NCBI GenBank assembly: GCA_035939575.1 | Contig: DASZFS010000539.1 | Coordinates: 1 to 41,434, forward strand | Source: DATKHR01 sp035939575 | Lineage (GTDB): Bacteria > Acidobacteriota > Vicinamibacteria > Vicinamibacterales > CAVVIG01 | Direction of reading: 5' to 3' | DNA length: 41,434 bases | Shown here: positions 17,762 to 24,509 of the stretch, piece after piece | Position numbering within the stretch: the stretch's first letter is position 1 | Layout of the letters: each line of letters starts with the position of its first letter | Program-made: the position numbers and the translations under genes | The notes under the pieces: model-generated | The model's input: only the letters and a program-made list of their open reading frames with translations | What the model was told of the DNA's origin: nothing | Database searches by the model: none

Positions 17762-19252
17762 CTAGTTGTAATACTTCTTCTTCGACCCGGGAATCCTGAT
17801 TTCCTCGTCCAGTGCCTGCTCCTCACGGCGCGCCGGACGCCGCTGGGCGCTCTCGGCGGCCGAGTACCCGCGCTCCTCGCTGCGGCTGATTTTCTTCTGC
17901 GCGTAGAGCCCCTCGAGCACGAAGTCGATCGCGGCGGCGACCAGGGGCGCTGGCGCGCCGGGCGGCAGGCCCGCGCCCTCAGCCAGCTCGCGAAGGCCCT
18001 GGACCCCTTTCGTCTGCGCGATCAGATCGTCGGCCGGCGTCGTGTCGCCAAGCGGGAGCGATCCGCCCAGATCGAACCATTCGACGACGGTGCGCGTGTC
18101 GACCCCGTCGAAGACCCCCGTGAACACGGTGCCCACCGCCGACCGGATCAGGTCCCGCGCCACCTGCTCGGCGCCGCGCAGCTCCCCCTCGTACTCGAGC
18201 TCGAACTTGCCTGTGATGGACGGCAGCGCGGCGTAGAGATCGGTCACGCGCGGCACCGCAATGGCCTCGCCGCCCGCGAGCGCTCGGCGCTCCGCGTTCG
18301 AGACGACGAGCTCGAGAGTCGTGATGGGGAGCCGCTGGCTCACACCGGAGCGCTTGTCGATCTTGCGGTCGGCGCGCGCCTGGAACGCGACTTCCTCGAC
18401 GACCTCGCGGACGTAAGGTGGAATCTCGACCCGCAAACCGCCCGATCGCTCGGTCCAGGCTTCCTGCCGCGTAATCGCCAGCGCGTTGTGGCGCGTGACC
18501 GGATAATGCGTTCGGATCTCCGATCCGATGCGGTCCTTGAGCGGCGTAATGATCTTGCCGCGCGCGGTGTAGTCCTCCGGGTTGGCCGTGAACACGAGCA
18601 GCACGTCCAGCCTCAACCGGATCGGGTAGCCCTTGATCTGCACGTCCCCTTCCTGGAGGATGTTGAAGAGCCCCACCTGAATCTTTCCGGCGAGATCGGG
18701 CAGCTCGTTGATGGCGAAGATGCCGCGATTGGCGCGCGGGAGCAGGCCATAGTGCATCGTCAGCTCGTCGGAAAGGTTGAGGCCGGCCTGCGCGGCCTTG
18801 ATCGGGTCGATGTCGCCGACCATGTCCGCGATCGTGACGTCAGGGGTCGCCAGCTTCTCGACGTAGCGGGCATCGCGCGTGAGCCAGGCAACCGGCAGAT
18901 CGTCAGCCTCGCGCGCCACGCGGGCTCGGCACGCCGCGCAGAGCGGCGCCGTCGGGTCGTCGTGGATCTCGCAGCCGGGCACGACCGGAATGCGCTCGTC
19001 GAGCAGGTCCGCCAGGCCGCGCAGAATCCGGCTCTTCGCCTGGCCGCGCAAACCCAGGAGAATGAAGTTGTGACGCGACAGTACGGCGTTGACGAGCTGG
19101 GGAATGACCGTCTCGTCGTACCCGATGATGCCGGGGAAGAGCGGCTCGCCAGCGCGCAGCTTGCACACGAGGTTGTCGCGGATCTCCTGTTTGACGGGTC
19201 GCGAGCGATACCCGGATCGTCGAAGCTCGCCGAGGGTCTGAATGGCCGCCAT
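17762..19252 (-). CDS. MoxR/magnesium-chelatase ChlI-like AAA+ ATPase
   Basis: 496 residues from ATG 19252; a longer frame to 19339 would overlap the divergent gene and is less likely. The Walker A region is GLRGQAKS (67-74), and the Walker B-like strand is GIFAINELPDL. DVTIADMVGDIDPIKAAQAGLNLSDELTMHYGLLPRAN and LLVFTANPEDYTARGKIITPLKDRIG are typical of the ChlI-type subgroup. A possible metal site lies in an insert at 94-108 (Cys94, His97, Cys105, Cys108). The C-terminal 40 residues are highly charged and end KKKYYN. It is the first gene of a run followed by the VWA, LON-domain and serine hydrolase genes. The ATPase-VWA pairing suggests a chaperone-like complex rather than true magnesium chelation, since no tetrapyrrole genes are nearby. 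Confidence 0.92.
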   Translation of the reverse strand: MAAIQTLGELRRSGYRSRPVKQEIRDNLVCKLRAGEPLFPGIIGYDETVIPQLVNAVLSRHNFILLGLRGQAKSRILRGLADLLDERIPVVPGCEIHDDPTAPLCAACRARVAREADDLPVAWLTRDARYVEKLATPDVTIADMVGDIDPIKAAQAGLNLSDELTMHYGLLPRANRGIFAINELPDLAGKIQVGLFNILQEGDVQIKGYPIRLRLDVLLVFTANPEDYTARGKIITPLKDRIGSEIRTHYPVTRHNALAITRQEAWTERSGGLRVEIPPYVREVVEEVAFQARADRKIDKRSGVSQRLPITTLELVVSNAERRALAGGEAIAVPRVTDLYAALPSITGKFELEYEGELRGAEQVARDLIRSAVGTVFTGVFDGVDTRTVVEWFDLGGSLPLGDTTPADDLIAQTKGVQGLRELAEGAGLPPGAPAPLVAAAIDFVLEGLYAQKKISRSEERGYSAAESAQRRPARREEQALDEEIRIPGSKKKYYN

Positions 19253-19308
19253 GAAATCGATTCTATCCCGAACCGGGGCCGGAAGCTGGGGCTCGTGACG
19301 CGGAAGCC

Positions 19309-20064
19309 GTGATCGCGATCCGCCACCCGTTCTTCTCATCTACGCGACCGCTCGTGTTCGCGCACCGCGGGGGCGCCGCGCTCGCGCCCGAGAACACGAT
19401 GCGGGCGTTCGAGCACGGGCTCGCCCTCGGCGCCGATGGCGTCGAGCTCGACGTGCACCTGTCGCGCGACGGCGTTGTGGTGGTGCACCACGACCGAACG
19501 CTGGATCGAACGACGGGGTTGCGCGGCCTCGTCGCGGGCCGGACGGCCGGTGAGCTGGCGCGCGCCGGCGTTCCCGCTCTCTCCGACGTGCTGCATGTCC
19601 ATCGGGACGCGCGCGTCATCGTGGAGCTCAAGGTGAATCACCGCGAGCTGGCGGCAGCCGCCGTGGAGGTCGTCAGACGAGCGGACGCGGTGGAGCGGGT
19701 CTGCATCGGGTCGTTCGGCTGCCGTGTCATGCGCGCCGTCCGACGCCTGGAGCCGGCGCTTGCCACGAGCGCGGCGCGCGAGGAGGTCCGATTGGCGCTC
19801 TATCGTTCGTGGTGCCGCTGGCCGCCCTCCGGCGCGGCGTACGACGGGTATCAGGTGCCCGAGCGCGCGGGCGCCACCCGGGTCGTCTCCGACCGCTTCG
19901 TGCGGGACGCGCACGCCGCTGGCCTCGGGGTGCAGGTCTGGACCGTCGATACCATCGACGAGGCGCGCCGGCTGATCGGCTGGGGCGTCGACGGGTTGAT
20001 CACAGATCGTCCCGACATCCTCGTCCCTTTCGTCCGCAGCGCTTCATCGCCGCAGCTCCGCTGA
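19309..20064 (+). CDS. Glycerophosphodiester phosphodiesterase family protein
   Basis: 251 residues, cytoplasmic by lack of a signal peptide. The start is GTG at 19309. The GDPD signature is clear: FAHRGGAALAPENTMRAFEHGLALGADGVELDVHLSRDGVVVVHHD gives the metal-binding Glu/Asp and the catalytic His pair (HRG and HHD). The barrel closes with QVWTVDTIDEARRLIGWGVDGLITDRPD. The enzyme would split glycerophosphodiesters to glycerol-3-phosphate and an alcohol. It diverges from the AAA ATPase, with 56 bases between start codons, and lies 24 bases ahead of the broken threonine dehydratase, with which it may once have shared a transcript. Confidence 0.93.
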   Translation: MIAIRHPFFSSTRPLVFAHRGGAALAPENTMRAFEHGLALGADGVELDVHLSRDGVVVVHHDRTLDRTTGLRGLVAGRTAGELARAGVPALSDVLHVHRDARVIVELKVNHRELAAAAVEVVRRADAVERVCIGSFGCRVMRAVRRLEPALATSAAREEVRLALYRSWCRWPPSGAAYDGYQVPERAGATRVVSDRFVRDAHAAGLGVQVWTVDTIDEARRLIGWGVDGLITDRPDILVPFVRSASSPQLR

Positions 20065-20088
20065 CCCGACCAGGAGGCCACCTTGGAC

Positions 20089-20663
20089 ATGCACCCACCG
20101 ACCCTGAAGGATATTTTTGCCGCGCGCCAGCGTGTGTACCGCACTCTCCAGCCGACGCCGCTCCTGCGGCACCCGCTGCTCGCGCAGGAGACCGGCCTCG
20201 ACGTCTACGTCAAGCATGAGAACCACAATCCGACCGGCGCGTTCAAGGTCCGCGGAGGGTTGAATCTGTTACGATCGCCCGGACGGGCGTCGGCAGCCGC
20301 GCGCGCGTCGTCGGCGTTCAGGCGAAAGGCGCCGATGCGTTCACTCGATCTTGGCGCGGGACCACACGCGTTGTCGGCGAGAAGGCCGAGACATTTGCGG
20401 AGGGCATGGCGACCCGTGTGACGTTCGATCTGCCTTTCGACATCCTGCGGCGGGGCCTGGACGACGTCGTGACGCTCGCCGAGGACGAGCTGGCCGAAGG
20501 CGTCCGTCTCGCGCTTCGGACCACGCACAACCTTGCCGAAGGCGCGGGCGCGGCGTCCCTGATGGCGGCCATGGCCGAGCGCGACCGACTTGCGGGCAAG
20601 AAGGTCGTCTGCGTCATGAGCGGCGGCAACGTCGACCGGGCGACGCTTAAGGGGATTCTCTAA
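20089..20663 (+). pseudogene. Threonine dehydratase remnant with internal deletion and frame change
   Basis: The first 60 codons match the start of a PLP-dependent threonine ammonia-lyase: QPTPLLRHPLL, then VKHENHNPTGAFKVRGGLNLL with the PLP lysine. The match stops near 20262-20275. From there a different frame (codons starting at 20271) reads VVGVQAKGADAFTRSW and continues to the family C-terminus with LAEGAGAASLMA and KKVVCVMSGGN at 20618-20637. By comparison with the usual length of about 320-400 residues, about 110 or more residues, including the glycine-rich phosphate loop, are missing. AGGAGG lies at 20072-20077; TTG at 20083 could also be the original start. This looks like a real decayed gene, though an assembly deletion cannot be excluded. 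Confidence 0.85.
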
Positions 20664-20673
20664 AAACGCACCA

Positions 20674-20761
20674 GGTTCGCGAGGTTCGCGGGGTTCTCCA
20701 GGTTCGGTGTTCTGGAGGTTCGCACGGTTCGCACCCGCGAACCGAAGAACCCCGCGAACCT
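20674..20761. repeat. GGTTCGC repeat cluster with a perfect 16-bp inverted repeat
   Basis: AGGTTCGCGGGGTTCT (20682-20697) is perfectly complementary to AGAACCCCGCGAACCT (20746-20761). Further copies of GGTTCGC occur at about 20674, 20701, 20717 and 20726. The block fills the gap between the convergent ends of the dehydratase remnant and tonB, and its right arm overlaps the tonB stop codon. A hairpin with a long loop could form and might terminate transcription from either side. Confidence 0.8.
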
Positions 20762-21437
20762 ACCGTAGAAAGAAATTAACCGTAACCGTCATTACCACCG
20801 GCACCGGCTGGCCATTCAGCCGTGCCGGTGTAAAGCGCCACCGCTTCACGGCGTCCACGGCCGCCTGATCGAGTAGAGGGTATCCGCGCAGGACCCGCAC
20901 GGTCTCAACGGCACCTTGCGCATCGATGACGGTCTCGAGAATCACCACGCCCTGCTGACGCGCGGCCTGAGCCAGCGGCGGGTAGAGCGGCTCGACGTTC
21001 ACGATCTTGCGCGGTGGCTCGATGCCCGAGTGCAGCCGGAAAGGCTGCTGCGGAGGCGGTGCTGGAGGCGGCGGAGGCGCGAGCGTCGCGCCCGGAATCG
21101 TGATGGCCGCGAAGCCGCGGGCGTCGCCGCCCGGTACGTCGCTCTGAGCAGGCGTCGGGCCGGCTTCGCGGGCTTTGAGCTCGGGGGGCGTTTCCGGCGC
21201 GATGTCCGGCGGCGCAACGATTGGCGCGGCGGCAGGCGAAGCCGCTTGGGTTGCGGCCACCGCAGGCCGCGGCGCCGCCGGCAACGGGGGATCGACGATG
21301 GTCACCATCCGCTCGGTGAACGCCATCGCTTCTCGCGGCAGCGGCAGCGGCCCGACGTCGAGGGCTTGCAGGACCAACACGCCTCCAATCACGACGGCGT
21401 GAACGACGACGGATACGAGCGTGAAGGTGCGGGGCAT
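20760..21437 (-). CDS. tonB: Energy transducer TonB family protein
   Basis: 225 residues with the standard TonB layout. A single N-terminal transmembrane helix lies at about 5-27 (LVSVVVHAVVIGGVLVLQAL). A Pro/Ala-rich periplasmic spacer covers 45-135 (PPPPPAPPPQQP). The C-terminal TonB domain (about 140-225) has VEPLYPPLAQAARQQGVVILETVIDAQG and LDQAAVDAVKRWRFTPARLNGQPVPVVMTVTVNF. GGAGG precedes the ATG at 21437. It would transmit proton-motive force from ExbB/ExbD, not present here, to outer membrane receptors such as the one at 1-2213. It is separated by 93 bases from the uracil-DNA glycosylase gene, a stretch with no visible feature. Confidence 0.95.
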   Translation of the reverse strand: MPRTFTLVSVVVHAVVIGGVLVLQALDVGPLPLPREAMAFTERMVTIVDPPLPAAPRPAVAATQAASPAAAPIVAPPDIAPETPPELKAREAGPTPAQSDVPGGDARGFAAITIPGATLAPPPPPAPPPQQPFRLHSGIEPPRKIVNVEPLYPPLAQAARQQGVVILETVIDAQGAVETVRVLRGYPLLDQAAVDAVKRWRFTPARLNGQPVPVVMTVTVNFFLR

Positions 21438-21530
21438 GGCGCCTCCTATGCTGCGTTGGACACCACCGGTGACGGGATGTTCCAGCAGCTTCGCGCACCC
21501 GGGAGCACCTTCAGCGAAAGCGCGGCGCGG

Positions 21531-22253
21531 TCAGCGAAGGCGTCGTAGCACCTTCTTGAAGACCTGGTCCATCATCGGCGCCGTGAGCTTGCCCGTGTTC
21601 GTGTTCTGGCGGCTTGGATGGTAGCAGCCGATCAACGTCTGGCCGTTCGGCAGCCGGTAGGTCCGCGCGTGGCCGAAGGCGGGACGTTTTCGACGTTTTC
21701 CCAGGGACCCGACAGGTCGGGCGGCCCGGGCAGCAGCGTCCCGCGCTCGAAGGAGCTGCAGGTAGGCCTCGAACGCGATCCTTCCCAGCGCGACAACGAC
21801 GCGCACGCGCGGCAGCGCCGCGAGCTCGGCGTCGAGATGCGGCAGGCACCGTGCGATCTCATCGGGCAGCGGTCTGTTGTCGGGCGGGGCGCACCGAACG
21901 GCGGCGGCGATGAACGCGTCTCGCAGCTCAAGCCCATCGTCGGGACGCTGCGACGTCGGGATGTTCGCAAATCCCGCGCGATGGAGCGCGGCCATCAGAA
22001 AGTCGCCCGACCCGCCGACGCCGTCACCGGTGAACACGCGGCCGGTCCGATTCGCGCCGTGCGCGGCCGGCGCGAGCCCGACCAGGAGGAGCCGCGCACG
22101 CGGGTCGCCGAAGCCGGGAACGGGCCGGCCCCAGTACGTCTCGCCGCGATAGGCGCGGCGCTTGTCCCGCGCGACGCGCGCGCAGTACGCGCGCAACCGG
22201 GGGCATCGCTCGCAGGTGACGATGGCGTTGCGGACAGTTACCAGACTCGGCAC
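21531..22253 (-). CDS. Family 5 uracil-DNA glycosylase (UDGb type)
   Basis: Iron-sulfur uracil-DNA glycosylase that removes uracil and other deaminated bases. Family marks: CERCPRL near the N-terminus, TYWGRPVPGFGDPRARLLLVGLAPAAHGANRTGRVFTGD (motif 1, with Ala/Pro-rich GLAPAAHG typical of family 5), AAAVRCAPPDN, and CYHPSRQNTNTG (motif 2). Cysteines at CERC, in VRCAPP and in IARCLPHL are the likely [4Fe-4S] ligands. I chose GTG at 22253, which puts the first Cys at residue 14 as in known UDGb proteins; a GTG at 22289 gives a 252-residue form. Either start overlaps the end of the M13 peptidase gene, so the two are coupled. A segment around RARDAAARAARPVGSLGKRRKRPAFG is an added basic loop. Confidence 0.93.
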   Translation of the reverse strand: MPSLVTVRNAIVTCERCPRLRAYCARVARDKRRAYRGETYWGRPVPGFGDPRARLLLVGLAPAAHGANRTGRVFTGDGVGGSGDFLMAALHRAGFANIPTSQRPDDGLELRDAFIAAAVRCAPPDNRPLPDEIARCLPHLDAELAALPRVRVVVALGRIAFEAYLQLLRARDAAARAARPVGSLGKRRKRPAFGHARTYRLPNGQTLIGCYHPSRQNTNTGKLTAPMMDQVFKKVLRRLR

Positions 22254-24361
22254 GGATTGGGCCGCACCATCGGTGCATTCGCCTTGCACTGGAACGCCTT
22301 GGCGAACTCTGGCATGTTCGACACCGGACCGTTGACGCGGTACTTGTTGGAGGCATGCGGATTGGTCTGCGCTTTCAGCCGCTCCGCCTCCGGGCGGGCG
22401 TTCTCACACCAGACCTGCGCCCAGCCGAGGAAGACGCGCTGGTCCGGCGTGAAGCCGTCGATCTTGTCTTTACTGCCAGGGTTGCCCGGGCCTCCCGGCT
22501 TGCCACCGGGGCCATTCAGGTAAGCCGTCAGCGCCAGGCGCAAGCCCCCGTTGTCCGCCGTGTTCTCACCGAGCGTCAAGCGGCCGTTCACGTGCGCGTC
22601 GCCGGCCACTGTGTAGCCGGAGTACTGGTCCGCCACGCAGCTGGCCCGCTCTTCGAATGCCCTGGCGTCGGCGGCCGTCCACCAGTCGCGCAGATTGCCC
22701 TGGGGGTCGAACTTGCGTCCCTGGTCGTCGAACGCGTGGGTCAGCTCGTGCCCGATGACCGCGCCCGCCGCGCCGTAGTTCACTGCCGCATCGCGGCCGG
22801 CACGGTAGAACGGCGGCTGCAGGATGCCCGCGGGAAAGTTGATGTTGTTGCGGTCCGGGCTGTAGTACGCGTTCACTGTCGGCGGCGTCATCGACCACTC
22901 GTTCCGGTCAACCGCCTGTCCGATCTTCTGCAAGTTGCGCTGGCGCTCGAACGAGACCGTTCGCTGCAGATTCCCGAGCGCATCGTCGGGCGACACGCTG
23001 ACGCCTGAGTAGTCGCGCCACGTATCGGGATAGCCGATGCGGTCGATGACGGCGTCGAGCTTCGTCATCGCGGCTTTCTTCGTTTCACCGCTCATCCAGG
23101 GCACGCCGTCGATGTCCATACGCATGGCGCCCTTGATGTCCTCGACCATTTTCAGCGTGTCGGACTTTGCCCTGGCGCTGAAGGTCTGCTCGACGAAGGC
23201 CTTCCCGAGCGCTTCGCCGAGACGGCGATCCGTTTCAGTGACGCACCGGCGCCACCTCGGATCCGGCGCCTGCTGGCCTGCGAGCGTCCGGCTGAAGAAG
23301 TCGAAGTGCGCGTCCGCGAAGGCCTTCGGAAGGGCGTCAGCCGAGGCGTTCAGCAGCTGCCAGCGGAGGTACGACTTGAGATCGTCGAGAGGCGTGGACT
23401 CAAGGAGCGCGTTGAGCGCGCGGAAATAGTCGGGGACCGAGACGTTCAGTACCTGGAATTTCGGCGCCTCCACGGCGGCGGCGTATTTCTTCCAGTCGAA
23501 AGCCGGCGTGAGGCTCTGCAGCGCCACGAGCGTCATGCGGTGCTGCCGCGCCGATGGCTCGCGGCGCGCCACGCGGTCCATCGACGCGCGGGCGAGAGCC
23601 GTCTCGATGGCGATCGTGGCCCTGGCGCCGCCCGCCGCGTCCTCCGGCGACAGGCCGGCCAGCGTCAGGATGTTCTCGACGTGGGCGGCGTATTTCGTGC
23701 GGATCCCCCGCGAGCGTTCGTCGTCCTTCAGGTAGAGATCGCGGTCGGGAAGCGCGAGGCCGCTTTGATCGACGTTGGCAGTCGCTCGCGTCGCGTCGCT
23801 CAGGTCCGTCTCGGCGGCAAAGCGGAAGAACGCGGGGACGCCGACGTCGTGCAGGTGCGCGACGAGCACGGGCAGGTCGTCCGGGTTTCGGAGCGCATCG
23901 AGCATGGCGAGGTCGGCCTCGACCGGTGTCAGCGCCTTACGCTCGATGATGTCCTCGTTCATGCAGGCCGCGTAAAAGTCCGACGCCTTGCGTGCGTCGG
24001 CGCTTGCGTTGGCACCGGGGTTCTCGAGCACGCGACGCAGGATCTCGAAGTTGCGTTCCTGCAGCTCGGCGAAGCGCCCGAATGATCGGCGATCGGCCGG
24101 CAGCGGATTTCTGGCCATCCATCCGCCGCACGCGAACTGATAAAAGTCGATGCAGGGATCCGCGCGTTTGTCGAGCGCCGCGATCTCGACCCCGGCTGGC
24201 GCCGGCATCGACGGCGTCTGTGACTGGGCCGTGACAAAGGTGGACGATCGTGGCAGAGCGCCTCCACCGAGCAAGACGACCACGACGACCACGACGAGCA
24301 CGGCCGAGAACAGGATGGAGAAAAACATGGAGGAGAGAACGGAGGAGCGAGTGCGGCGCAT
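22238..24361 (-). CDS. M13 family (neprilysin/PepO-like) zinc metallopeptidase
   Basis: 707 residues from ATG 24361, which has AAGGGA upstream; an earlier in-frame start at 24394 is less likely. A long hydrophobic segment (residues about 12-36, with a run of valines) serves as signal or anchor. The M13 N-terminal domain starts with DPCIDFYQFACGGWM. The zinc site is HELTH (His538, Glu539, His542) with third ligand Glu599 in GENTADNGG, and NAYYSPDRNNINFPAGILQPPFY lies before it, all hallmark stretches. The C-terminus NPCRVW matches the usual CxVW ending. It should cleave short peptides in the periplasm or at the surface. A Gly/Pro-rich insert (GPGGKPGGPGNPG) sits near residue 620. It diverges from aceE. 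Confidence 0.96.
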   Translation of the reverse strand: MRRTRSSVLSSMFFSILFSAVLVVVVVVVLLGGGALPRSSTFVTAQSQTPSMPAPAGVEIAALDKRADPCIDFYQFACGGWMARNPLPADRRSFGRFAELQERNFEILRRVLENPGANASADARKASDFYAACMNEDIIERKALTPVEADLAMLDALRNPDDLPVLVAHLHDVGVPAFFRFAAETDLSDATRATANVDQSGLALPDRDLYLKDDERSRGIRTKYAAHVENILTLAGLSPEDAAGGARATIAIETALARASMDRVARREPSARQHRMTLVALQSLTPAFDWKKYAAAVEAPKFQVLNVSVPDYFRALNALLESTPLDDLKSYLRWQLLNASADALPKAFADAHFDFFSRTLAGQQAPDPRWRRCVTETDRRLGEALGKAFVEQTFSARAKSDTLKMVEDIKGAMRMDIDGVPWMSGETKKAAMTKLDAVIDRIGYPDTWRDYSGVSVSPDDALGNLQRTVSFERQRNLQKIGQAVDRNEWSMTPPTVNAYYSPDRNNINFPAGILQPPFYRAGRDAAVNYGAAGAVIGHELTHAFDDQGRKFDPQGNLRDWWTAADARAFEERASCVADQYSGYTVAGDAHVNGRLTLGENTADNGGLRLALTAYLNGPGGKPGGPGNPGSKDKIDGFTPDQRVFLGWAQVWCENARPEAERLKAQTNPHASNKYRVNGPVSNMPEFAKAFQCKANAPMVRPNPCRVW

Positions 24362-24509
24362 GGCTTCCCTTTCGTGTACTCCCCGGGTGTACAATTGGTG
24401 GTTGGGCTACAGTCGTACTGTTCACGAGCCGACAGTCCGAGTGGGCTCACTATCGTCCCCGAGCATAATCGAGGGACGAGGGAATCCGACGAGCTGAAAG
24501 GATCCGGTT

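Noticed and set aside
17762..19252. Magnesium chelatase function for the ATPase-VWA pair
   Set aside because: The proteins resemble ChlI/ChlD parts, but no chlorophyll or tetrapyrrole genes are nearby and such pairs are common outside phototrophs.
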